Shown here: positions 6,972-13,634 of the stretch, piece after piece
Layout: each line of letters begins with the position of its first letter
Position numbering within the stretch: the stretch's first letter is position 1
Source of the DNA: Methylomicrobium sp.
Lineage (GTDB): Bacteria; Pseudomonadota; Gammaproteobacteria; Methylococcales; Methylomonadaceae
Length of the DNA stretch: 13,634 nucleotides
Assembly (NCBI GenBank): GCA_007135635.1
Contig: SLIO01000247.1
Span: 1 to 13,634, forward strand
Direction: 5' to 3'
Made by a program: the position numbers and the translations under genes
The notes under the pieces: generated by a model
Databases searched by the model: none
Seen by the model: the letters and a program-made list of their open reading frames with translations, nothing else
What the model was told of the DNA's origin: nothing

Positions 6972-8603
6972 ATGACAATAGAATCGACTTTTACTCGCCT
7001 AGACTTTGCTTTCTCGCGGTTTTTGGGCCAGCGTAGTGCCTTGACCGGGGCCGCACAAGACCGTTTCGAAAAAGTGGTCGCTCGGCTTTCCTTCGAACAA
7101 AATCAAGGGCATAGCTGTATTCGTCTCGATACTAAAGCCCGTGAGATCGTCTTGGCGTCGGGCATGGCGTCTCAGGCTGATACCTCGCCGTTAATACTGG
7201 AAGGCGACCGACTTTATCTGCAACGCTACTGGGCGTATGAACAAAATTTGGCCCGTCGGATCGGTGCAATGACCCGGGACGATGTTCCTGCTGTCGACGT
7301 TGATGCCTCATTGGGACGCTACTTCCCGACCTCCGCAGAAGAAATCGACTGGCAGCGCGAAGCGGCCAAAACGGCGATCAACCAAGTCTTCTGTATTATT
7401 ACCGGTGGTCCCGGAACCGGCAAAACCACGACCGTTGTCAAAATTCTGGCCTTGTTGCAGGAGTTGGCTGAGCGCCCTTTATTCATAGCTCTGGCCGCGC
7501 CGACCGGAAAAGCCGCGATGCGCTTGCAGGAATCGATTGGCAACAGTAAGAGCGCCCTGCCTTGCTCGGAAACGGTTAAGCAATCAATTCCTGAATCGGT
7601 TACGACGCTGCACCGTTTATTAGGCTCTCGTCCGCCTTCGCCATATTTCCGGCATAACGCCGAAAACCCCTTGCCTTTCGATTTGGTTGTGGTTGACGAA
7701 GCCTCGATGGTGGATTTAGCGCTGATGAGCAAAATGGTCGATGCGCTCAAACCCAGTGCCCGTTTGATCTTACTCGGCGATAAGGATCAATTGGCATCGG
7801 TCGAATCGGGCGCGGTTTTGGCCGACTTGACCGCAGCGTTGCCGGATCATACCGTCGAACTAAAAAGAGCGCACCGCTTCGATGCGACGATCAAAGATTT
7901 GGCCGAAGCAGTCAATTTACAGCAACCTGAAGCGGCTTGGTCGGCATTGCAGGCAGGCAATGAAAACATTGGATTATTGAATCAAGAAGTAATCGCCTAT
8001 ATTGTCGGACAGCGCCTCGATTACATAAGCGCGATCGAGAGTCCATACGATACCGGGCACATTTTTAATGTCTTCAGACGCTTTCAAGTGCTCTGTGCGA
8101 ACCGAGCCGGCAAAAATAGCGTCGCCGATATCAATAACCAAGTTGAACGCCGACTAGCCTCAGCGGGTCATATCAACCCTACCGGGACTTGGTATCATGG
8201 ACGCCCTGTCATGATCACGCAAAACGATGCCGCGCTGCATCTTTATAATGGTGATATCGGCCTGTGTCTGAAAGACACTGAGCAAAACGGTAAATTGATG
8301 GTGTTTTTCCAACGCCCCGACGGTAGCATCAAAAAATGCCTGCCGGCTCGATTGCCGCATTGCGAAACCGTATACGCAATGACGATCCATAAAAGCCAGG
8401 GTTCGGAATTCAACGAAATTCTAATCGCTCTTCCGGATCAACATAATCCGGTGTTGACCAAAGAATTGCTTTATACCGCGATTACCCGAGCCCGGAAATC
8501 GGTCAAAATACTGGCCGATCAAAAGGTTTTCAACGAAACCGTGCTACGTAAAATCGAACGCTTCGGGGGCTTGGCGCAAAAACTGACGTGCACCGTCGAT
8601 TAA
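6972..8603 (+). CDS. recD: RecBCD helicase subunit RecD
   Basis: The 543-residue product is the 5'-3' helicase subunit of exodeoxyribonuclease V. It aligns by eye with E. coli RecD (608 residues) from the N-terminal RecC-contacting region through GDRLYLQRYW (78-87), Walker A GGPGTGKT (145-152), APTGKAAMRLQES, VVDEASMVD (240-248, Walker B), GDKDQLASVESGAVLADL, RPVMITQNDAALHLYNGDIG, YAMTIHKSQGSEF and YTAITRAR. It is shorter mainly because the stretch between GAVLADL and the HRF motif lacks about 40 residues present in E. coli. The start is fixed by an in-frame TAA about 50 bases upstream with no other start codon between; there is no good ribosome binding site. The gene lies 921 bases from the recB stop, with the rlpA-like gene between on the other strand, so it probably has its own promoter. 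Confidence 0.96.
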   Translation: MTIESTFTRLDFAFSRFLGQRSALTGAAQDRFEKVVARLSFEQNQGHSCIRLDTKAREIVLASGMASQADTSPLILEGDRLYLQRYWAYEQNLARRIGAMTRDDVPAVDVDASLGRYFPTSAEEIDWQREAAKTAINQVFCIITGGPGTGKTTTVVKILALLQELAERPLFIALAAPTGKAAMRLQESIGNSKSALPCSETVKQSIPESVTTLHRLLGSRPPSPYFRHNAENPLPFDLVVVDEASMVDLALMSKMVDALKPSARLILLGDKDQLASVESGAVLADLTAALPDHTVELKRAHRFDATIKDLAEAVNLQQPEAAWSALQAGNENIGLLNQEVIAYIVGQRLDYISAIESPYDTGHIFNVFRRFQVLCANRAGKNSVADINNQVERRLASAGHINPTGTWYHGRPVMITQNDAALHLYNGDIGLCLKDTEQNGKLMVFFQRPDGSIKKCLPARLPHCETVYAMTIHKSQGSEFNEILIALPDQHNPVLTKELLYTAITRARKSVKILADQKVFNETVLRKIERFGGLAQKLTCTVD

Positions 8604-8635
8604 TGAAACAAGGATGACGCTGATGTAACGGATAA

Positions 8636-8668
8636 TTTTGGGCGCCAAAAGTATTTCTTTATTTCTTT
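8636..8668 (+). terminator. possible terminator after recD
   Basis: The stem ttttgg (8636-8641) pairs with ccaaaa (8645-8650) around a 3-base loop and is followed by the T-rich tract gtatttctttatttcttt, itself a doubled atttcttt. The stem is short and the tract interrupted, so efficiency is doubtful. Confidence 0.45.
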
Positions 8669-8716
8669 ATCGTAACGATTCACTCCCCTGCTTTTACAAA
8701 GAGGAGTTAAGAGATA

Positions 8717-8728
8717 TTGTTTAAACAA
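8717..8728. promoter_or_regulatory. 12-bp perfect palindrome upstream of the rmuC leader
   Basis: ttgtttaaacaa is a perfect palindrome located 72 bases before the leader ORF. It may be an operator, but a 12-bp AT-rich palindrome can arise by chance. Confidence 0.2.
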
Positions 8729-8799
8729 AACCTACCATAATCCCTTTTTCAAAGAAAAAGCCCGACTACCAACTTAGCTTTAATACAGGGAGCTGAACA

Positions 8800-8868
8800 A
8801 TGATCTCTTTATCGGCGTTGATCAGTGTTATTCGCGTGCTATTTTCTTTAACCCTTGAACAACCCTGA
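8800..8868 (+). CDS. 22-residue leader peptide overlapping the rmuC start
   Basis: A short ORF starts with ATG at 8800 behind a good ribosome binding site (aggga at 8787-8791, ggag at 8789-8792) and encodes 22 residues, beginning MISLSALISVIRVLFS and ending TLEQP. Its TGA shares one base with the rmuC ATG (TGATG, 8866-8870). rmuC has no ribosome binding site of its own, so translation of the leader probably feeds rmuC by coupling. The peptide is hydrophobic but shows no run of regulatory codons typical of attenuators. It is not known to me as a named family; it may act only as a translation leader. Too small to test by homology alone. Confidence 0.5.
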   Translation: MISLSALISVIRVLFSLTLEQP

Positions 8869-10193
8869 TGGAATTACTAAACCAACTCCCCGTACCGATT
8901 CTGTTAATGATCGGATTTCTCGTCGGCATCGTATTAATGCTGCTATTGAACCTTCGAGAAAAAAAAAGCAGTCAGCAAATGCTTACCCGTCTTGCCGTCG
9001 CCGAGGAAAAACTTAAAGTTCTCGATGCCAAGGAAAGCGAATGCGATCATTTACAGCAACAGTTGCTCAAAACTAAAACTGCGAATGCCGACCTGCATGC
9101 CCGGCTCGAAGAACAGGGCAAAAGCGCTTCGGAAAAACTGCAATTGCTGCAGCAAGCCGAACAACAACTCAAAGTTCAATTTGAAAATCTGGCCGCCAAG
9201 ATTTTCGAAGAACGCGGCAAACAATTCACCGAGCACAATAAAACCGCACTCGATTTTATTGTTGCCCCGCTTCGGCAGCAGCTCGGCGATTTCAAGACCC
9301 GCATCGAGAACATCTACGACAACGAAACTAAGGATCGTATTTCACTTCGACAGGAAATCGTCTCGCTGCGCCGCGATACCGAAAAAATGAACCAGGAGGC
9401 ATTGAATCTGACCCGTGCGCTGAAAGGCAGTAAAAAGACGCAAGGCAACTGGGGTGAAATGATTCTCGAAACTGTGCTGGAACAGTCCGGTTTGCGTAAA
9501 GGCATCGAATACGAAACGCAAGGCGCGTTCCGGGATCATGACAGCCGCCTGTTCAAACCCGATGTGATCGTTCGCTTGCCGGAGAACAAGGATGTCGTGA
9601 TTGACTCGAAAGTATCGCTTCTGGCCTACGAAAAATTTTGTTCCACCGAGGACGATCAAGAGCGCGAAACGGCACTCAAAGCCCATGTGCAAGCCGTTCG
9701 CGAACACATCAAAGGCCTGAGTAACAAGGACTATTCCGACCTGAAAGGCTTACGTTCGCTCGATTTCGTACTGTTGTTTATGCCGATCGAGCCTGCGTTC
9801 ATGGCTGCATTCCAGGCCGATGAAAAACTGTTCAACGATGCCTTCGAACACAAAATCGTCGTAGTGACGCCGACTACGCTGCTGGCGACGCTACGGACCA
9901 TTGACAACATTTGGCGTTACGAACGGCAGAACGAGAACGCCCGAGCGATTGCCGACAAAGCCGGCGCGCTGTACGATAAAATCCGAGGCTTTGTCGAAGA
10001 CTTCGAAAAACTCGGCAGACAGCTCGCAACGGTCGGGCAAACTTACGACGGTATCATGAATAAATTGACGACCGGAAATGGCAACCTAATCCGGCAGGCC
10101 GGTAGCTTCGTCGATCTCGGTGTAAAAGTGAAAAAGGAATTTCCGAAGTCGATTGCCGATCGAGCGGGCATAGAGCAGGCGGATGAATCATAG
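8868..10193 (+). CDS. rmuC: DNA recombination protein RmuC
   Basis: The 441-residue product has the RmuC architecture: one N-terminal membrane helix (about 8-28, PVPILLMIGFLVGIVLMLLL), a long coiled coil rich in Gln, Lys and Glu (about 35-125), and the conserved C-terminal RmuC domain (about 150-420). Signatures include GNWGEMILETVLEQSGL (193-209), PDVIVRLPENKDVVIDSK with Asp246 and Lys248 in a restriction-endonuclease-like core, and PTTLLATLRTI near 342. RmuC limits inversions and rearrangements in E. coli and is thought to cleave unusual DNA structures; its exact substrate is unsettled. The start lies inside the TGATG overlap with the leader ORF and puts the membrane helix at the N-terminus. 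It converges with diaA, with 9 bases between the stop codons. Confidence 0.94.
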   Translation: MELLNQLPVPILLMIGFLVGIVLMLLLNLREKKSSQQMLTRLAVAEEKLKVLDAKESECDHLQQQLLKTKTANADLHARLEEQGKSASEKLQLLQQAEQQLKVQFENLAAKIFEERGKQFTEHNKTALDFIVAPLRQQLGDFKTRIENIYDNETKDRISLRQEIVSLRRDTEKMNQEALNLTRALKGSKKTQGNWGEMILETVLEQSGLRKGIEYETQGAFRDHDSRLFKPDVIVRLPENKDVVIDSKVSLLAYEKFCSTEDDQERETALKAHVQAVREHIKGLSNKDYSDLKGLRSLDFVLLFMPIEPAFMAAFQADEKLFNDAFEHKIVVVTPTTLLATLRTIDNIWRYERQNENARAIADKAGALYDKIRGFVEDFEKLGRQLATVGQTYDGIMNKLTTGNGNLIRQAGSFVDLGVKVKKEFPKSIADRAGIEQADES

Positions 10194-10202
10194 GCATCAA
10201 AT

Positions 10203-10790
10203 CTAAAGACTTCCGAATATTTGCTGATCGATCAGGTCGCACAGGCAATGACTAATCAATAAGTGTGTTTCTTGGATTCGACTGTCGTTATTGGACGGAA
10301 TCCGGATTTCAATATCCGAGGTATTCAGAATCGGTGCGAGCATGCCGCCATCATGTCCGGTCAATGCGATCACCGCTATATTTTTGTCGTGTGCGGCCGT
10401 AACGGCTTTGAGAATATTGGCCGGGTTGCCGTTACTGGAGAAGACCAGCAAGATATCCTCACTTTGGCCAAGTGCCTTGACTTGCTTGGCAAAAATATCG
10501 TCGAAATGATAATCTGCAGCAATTGAAGTGATCACGGCGGTGTCGGTGGTTAATGCAATCGCCGGCAAGGCTGGGCGTTCGCGTTCGAAGCGGTTGAGCA
10601 TTGCCGCCGAAAACTGTCCGGCATTTGCGGCACAAGCGCCGTTGCCGCAGACTAGAATTTTGTTGTCATTTAATATCGCCGAGACCAGTTTTTGTGACGC
10701 AAACTCGATTGTTTCGCCGAGACCGGTCAGGGTATCTTGCAAGGTTTGCAGGCTTTCGTTGAAGTGCAGAGTAATTCGTTCTTGTAACAT
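10203..10790 (-). CDS. diaA: DnaA initiator-associating protein DiaA
   Basis: The 195-residue product is a SIS-domain protein of the DiaA/GmhA family, closer to DiaA. It starts MLQERITLHFNESLQT, like E. coli DiaA, and carries ILVCGNGACAANAGQF (45-60), NRFERERPALPAIALTTD (66-83), FAKQVKALGQSEDILLVFS (100-118), ALTGHDGGMLA (142-152) and EIRIPSNNDSRIQETHLL (161-178). DiaA forms tetramers that bind DnaA and promote its ordered assembly at oriC. The frame stays open far upstream through yraN, but homology begins at the ATG at 10790, so that start is used; there is no clear ribosome binding site, which fits coupling to yraN, whose stop is 11 bases away. It is the last gene of the lpoA-yraN-diaA operon. 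GmhA (sedoheptulose-7-phosphate isomerase) is the alternative reading, less likely given the operon. Confidence 0.92.
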   Translation of the reverse strand: MLQERITLHFNESLQTLQDTLTGLGETIEFASQKLVSAILNDNKILVCGNGACAANAGQFSAAMLNRFERERPALPAIALTTDTAVITSIAADYHFDDIFAKQVKALGQSEDILLVFSSNGNPANILKAVTAAHDKNIAVIALTGHDGGMLAPILNTSDIEIRIPSNNDSRIQETHLLISHCLCDLIDQQIFGSL

Positions 10791-10801
10791 GATGGAAGTA
10801 G

Positions 10802-11164
10802 TCAAGTTAAAAAGGCGTTTTTTATCCAATTGATACTGGCGTCGCCTGAGACGGCAACAACATCGAAACGTATCGGGCAGGGCGATGGGTGTTGCGATAA
10901 GTAAAACCGCGTGGCGGCAATGATGCGCGATTGTTTTCGCGGGGTGACACTTTCCAAAGCGCTTCCGTATCGATCTGATTTGCGGTAGCGGACTTCGATA
11001 ATTACCAGTGACTCGCCGTCTTTCATGATCAAATCCAGTTCTCCCAAGCGGCAGCGAAAATTGCGAGTAACCGGTTGCAGCCCTTGTTCGATCAGAAAAC
11101 AGTGAACTTGCTCCTCGGCCGAGTCGCCGCTGGTCAGGTGTTTGGCTTTGAATGGATTTAACAA
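10802..11164 (-). CDS. yraN: YraN family endonuclease-like protein (UPF0102)
   Basis: The 120-residue product matches the YraN family: SAEEQVHCFLIEQGLQPVTRNF, RLGELDLIMKDGESLVIIEVRYR (39-61) and SVTPRKQSRIIAATRFYL, ending with RFDVVAVSG and WIKNAF. The G-E-x-D-L-I...I-x-E-V-R core is the active-site pattern of Holliday-junction-resolvase-like nucleases (Glu42, Asp44, Glu57, with Arg59 in the place often held by Lys). Its cellular role is not established. The start codon is TTG, supported by GAGGA about seven bases upstream and by absence of an in-frame ATG before the lpoA stop, 21 bases away. It sits between lpoA and diaA as in E. coli. Confidence 0.92.
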   Translation of the reverse strand: MLNPFKAKHLTSGDSAEEQVHCFLIEQGLQPVTRNFRCRLGELDLIMKDGESLVIIEVRYRKSDRYGSALESVTPRKQSRIIAATRFYLSQHPSPCPIRFDVVAVSGDASINWIKNAFLT

Positions 11165-11185
11165 ACGCTGTCCTCGATGATTCTT

Positions 11186-13060
11186 TTAATACGGTTCGTC
11201 GTTCGGAGCGGCGATGCTTTGGTGGCCTTCGGACGCGCTTTGGACAAAGCCGATGACTTTTGGCACTCCTTGATTGAATTTGGCGCAGACCAAATTTCTT
11301 TTGATTCGGCCGTCCCTCGTCAACAACAAGTTGCCGGTCGCGCCATGATATTGGACGCTGCTCAGCTTGCCAAGGTGCGGTACCAGGTTGTAGGCATCGA
11401 TACCCATTGCCATTAAGCGTAAATAAACGCTGGGGAATTGTTGCCAAGTGCTGCGTAAGGAATTGATACTCAATTCGCCTTGGTAAACATTGTCGAATAG
11501 CCAAGGGATATCGCAAAACGTGATTGTGTTCAAGTCCATGTCCAGTTGAGGATTGGGCAGGCCGCTATAGACATGCGGCGTGGCATAAACCGGGAGATGC
11601 TGGGCATGAAAAAAACTCAATTGCGGATTGATTGAACGCGCCGCAGTTTCATAGGCATTCAGAAAAATGACGTCGGCATCGCGGCGGATTCTCGGGACGA
11701 AAACGGCCGTTGGCAGGAATTGGCGGATTTGTTGATAGCGCTGATTGCTTTCATCCAAGTTTAATAATTTTTTAATAGGCTCGGAAAAGTCGGTTTGATT
11801 CGATCGATAGGTCTGAGTTTCCAACAGGTTTGCGTCGGCTTTGTTCCAAAAATCCCGGATATATTCGCCGATTCTCGAGCCTTGTTCGGTATCGGGTATC
11901 AATAACAAGGCGTTTTGCCGGCCGTCGAACCAGGCTAAGTTGGCGATTTGCTCGGCATCGTCGATCGGGCTGAGTCCGAATTGGTAAAGATTGGCTTTGG
12001 TTATTTCCGGAACATGATTTAATGCGAGAACGGGAATGCTCAAATCGGATGATGTGGCTAGGCTTTCAATGTCGGGTTTGCTGAGCGGACCGATGACCAT
12101 TTCAGCACCCTCGGCAATAGCCTGATGATAAAGTACCGGTAGCGCGTTTTGATCGCTGTCGTAAAAACGAAGATCGGGTTTGGTTTCATTGCGATCCTGA
12201 TAATAGGCAGCCATGATGCCCTCGCGAATCGCTTTTCCGGCACGTGAGATCGGGCCGGTTTCGGGTAAAAATACGGCGATTTTTCCCGGTTGCTTAAAGG
12301 CGTGCGTGGATTGAGCCAAGTAGTCCTGTAAAAATGCAGAGTCAGCGGGGTGTTGAGGATAGTTTTGTCGCCATTGATCCAGAACGATATCTAGTTGAGC
12401 GCGATTATGTTGATGGGTTTTGAGTAATTGCGCCAATGCCATCCAGCCGGTTAAGCCTCCGGTGCTTTGGGCTAGGCCTTGTTCCAGCGAGGTAACAGGC
12501 AAGAGACTCAAGGTTTCGAGAATCGCTGCGTGATTGGTGGTTTGTTGAGCGGGAGGCAGCAAATGCCCTAAATCAACTCTCGATGCCGCGCTTTTTTGCA
12601 ATTCGCCGGTCAACGAATAAGCGAAGGCGCGGGATTGATGGAATTTTATTTGATCGGAACGCGACAGTTGCAGGGGTTTGACTAGATTTAGCCTGGCGCT
12701 AGCTTGTTCCGCATCGCCGAAGCTAAGATCGATTTGCGCATAATAAAGATTAAGCTGGTTGCGTTGTAACAAAGTAAGGTTGTCCGGATTGATCGCGTCG
12801 GCATAGCGTTTAGCGGTATCGCTATCGCCGGCTTGGATTAAAGATTCGATCGTAAACAAGCGCAGTTGGTCTTGAAATTCGGATTGTTCGTCGGCGATGC
12901 GCTGATAGACTTGCGCGGCCTTGGCAGGCTGGCCTTGGTCCATGTAGGCTTTGGCCGTGTGGGCTTCCGCCGGGAGTGCCGGTTCCCGGTCTTGGGATGG
13001 CATGCACCCTGCGAGAAAAGTGCAAAGCAGCAAAAATTTTGAATGAAAATGGCGACTCAT
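11186..13060 (-). CDS. lpoA: penicillin-binding protein activator LpoA
   Basis: The 624-residue product is an outer-membrane lipoprotein that activates the peptidoglycan synthase PBP1a. The signal sequence ends in the lipobox LAGC with Cys19 as lipid attachment site. Residues about 30-250 are helical with TPR-like repeats (AKAYMDQGQPAKAAQVYQRI, AKRYADAINPDNLTLLQRNQ). From about residue 258 a periplasmic-binding-protein-like domain begins (GKIAVFLPETGPISRAGKAI, GAEMVIGPLSK, SIPVLALNH). It is somewhat shorter than E. coli LpoA (678). The ATG at 13060 gives the proper signal peptide; an ATG 10 bases upstream opens another frame. It heads the minus-strand operon and is divergent from rsmI, as in E. 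coli. Confidence 0.93.
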   Translation of the reverse strand: MSRHFHSKFLLLCTFLAGCMPSQDREPALPAEAHTAKAYMDQGQPAKAAQVYQRIADEQSEFQDQLRLFTIESLIQAGDSDTAKRYADAINPDNLTLLQRNQLNLYYAQIDLSFGDAEQASARLNLVKPLQLSRSDQIKFHQSRAFAYSLTGELQKSAASRVDLGHLLPPAQQTTNHAAILETLSLLPVTSLEQGLAQSTGGLTGWMALAQLLKTHQHNRAQLDIVLDQWRQNYPQHPADSAFLQDYLAQSTHAFKQPGKIAVFLPETGPISRAGKAIREGIMAAYYQDRNETKPDLRFYDSDQNALPVLYHQAIAEGAEMVIGPLSKPDIESLATSSDLSIPVLALNHVPEITKANLYQFGLSPIDDAEQIANLAWFDGRQNALLLIPDTEQGSRIGEYIRDFWNKADANLLETQTYRSNQTDFSEPIKKLLNLDESNQRYQQIRQFLPTAVFVPRIRRDADVIFLNAYETAARSINPQLSFFHAQHLPVYATPHVYSGLPNPQLDMDLNTITFCDIPWLFDNVYQGELSINSLRSTWQQFPSVYLRLMAMGIDAYNLVPHLGKLSSVQYHGATGNLLLTRDGRIKRNLVCAKFNQGVPKVIGFVQSASEGHQSIAAPNDEPY

Positions 13061-13110
13061 AGAAGTGCATACCTTTAAAATAGATCGGTTTAATCAGATG
13101 AGAGGACCTA
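13061..13110. promoter_or_regulatory. 50-bp divergent control region between lpoA and rsmI
   Basis: The two genes start only 50 bases apart in opposite directions, so their promoters must overlap each other or reach into coding sequence. A -10-like TAAAAT lies at 13076-13081 for rsmI, but no matching -35 was found. The rsmI ribosome binding site GAGGA is at 13102-13106. Confidence 0.4.
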
Positions 13111-13634
13111 ATGTCTAGTCAATGCGGCAAATTATACGTGGTTGCCACGCCGATAGGTAATTTAGCGGATTTTAGTTTCAGGGCCGTCGACGTGTTAAAG
13201 GCGGTCGATTTGATTGCCGCCGAAGATACCCGGCATGTCAGAATGCTATTACAGCATTACGCTATTGCCAACCGCTTAGTCTCATTTCATCAGCATAATG
13301 AAGAAACGGCTTCGGCCGGGTTGCTTGATAAAATTCGCGGAGGGCTCGATATTGCACTGGTATCGGATGCAGGTACACCGCTGCTAAGCGATCCGGGGAT
13401 GCCATTGGTGCGCATGGCCAAAGATGCCGGCATTGAGGTTTCGCCGATTCCGGGTGCTTGCGCGTTGATTGCGGCTTTGTCGGCGGCGGGCTTACCGGTG
13501 AGCCGTTTTATTTTCGAAGGTTTCTTGCCGCGGACTTCGTCAGCGCGTAAGACATTTTTTAAAGAGCGGTTGAATTGCGAATCGACCTGGGTTTTTTATG
13601 AGTCCAGCCATCGAATTTTAGATGCGTTAAAAGA
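13111..13634 (+). CDS. rsmI: 16S rRNA (cytidine-1402-2'-O)-methyltransferase RsmI (3' end cut off)
   Basis: The frame opens at ATG 13111 behind GAGGA and stays open to the window end, giving about 174 residues of a protein usually near 280. It begins MSSQCGKLYVVATPIGNLAD, the standard RsmI N-terminus, followed by AAEDTRHVRMLL, LVSFHQHNE, ALVSDAGTPLLSDPG, SPIPGACALIAALSAAGLP and FEGFLPR. These are the tetrapyrrole-methylase-fold SAM-binding signatures of RsmI, which methylates the ribose of C1402 in the decoding centre. The rest of the domain lies outside the window. Confidence 0.96.
   Translation, partial: MSSQCGKLYVVATPIGNLADFSFRAVDVLKAVDLIAAEDTRHVRMLLQHYAIANRLVSFHQHNEETASAGLLDKIRGGLDIALVSDAGTPLLSDPGMPLVRMAKDAGIEVSPIPGACALIAALSAAGLPVSRFIFEGFLPRTSSARKTFFKERLNCESTWVFYESSHRILDALK

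Noticed and set aside
10203..11516. Long minus-strand open frame of 437 codons through diaA, yraN and the end of lpoA
   Set aside because: Only the last 195 residues resemble a known protein (DiaA). The upstream part is yraN and lpoA read in another frame and has no protein-like signatures.
12822..13070. ORF starting at an ATG 10 bases upstream of lpoA
   Set aside because: It is out of frame with lpoA and lacks features; the ATG at 13060 gives a clean lipoprotein signal peptide.

Overview
The window looks like a chromosomal segment of a gammaproteobacterium. The divergent pair rsmI / lpoA-yraN-diaA matches the E. coli neighbourhood, and YaiI, RecB, RecD, RmuC and DiaA all read as gammaproteobacterial proteins. 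Codon use and moderate GC would fit a methanotroph-like lineage (Methylococcales), but that placement is an impression and was not tested.

Layout. (1) 1-254, minus strand: the 5' end of an alpha/beta-hydrolase-like membrane-anchored protein, cut by the window edge. (2) 255-981: a non-coding, accessory-looking stretch. It starts with a 16-bp tandem duplication, carries three degenerate copies of one ~28-bp sequence (two direct, one inverted) that bracket a ~340-bp repeat-bounded remnant, and continues through several inverted repeats. (3) 982-1593: a lone small protein with TIR-domain features and its own terminator. (4) 1736-2191, minus strand: yaiI (UPF0178). (5) 2518-6051: recB; 6287-6748, minus strand: an RlpA-like secreted protein; 6972-8603: recD. 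No recC is present. (6) 8800-8868: a 22-codon leader ORF whose stop overlaps the start of rmuC (8868-10193). (7) 13060-10203, minus strand: the operon lpoA-yraN-diaA, tail-to-tail with rmuC. (8) 13111 to the end: the 5' part of rsmI, divergent from lpoA.

Functional themes. RecB and RecD are two subunits of the RecBCD helicase/nuclease, which processes double-strand breaks and degrades foreign linear DNA. RmuC is another DNA-processing protein. DiaA controls DnaA-dependent initiation. LpoA activates the peptidoglycan synthase PBP1a, and the RlpA-like protein belongs to a family that cleaves septal peptidoglycan. RsmI methylates 16S rRNA. Most of the window is therefore housekeeping.

The least ordinary parts are the orphan TIR-like gene beside a repeat-rich non-coding stretch, the coupled leader ORF before rmuC, the RlpA-like protein with Arg where the proposed catalytic Glu normally sits, and the recC-less, interrupted recB/recD locus. 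No tRNA, rRNA, CRISPR array or intact transposase gene was seen.
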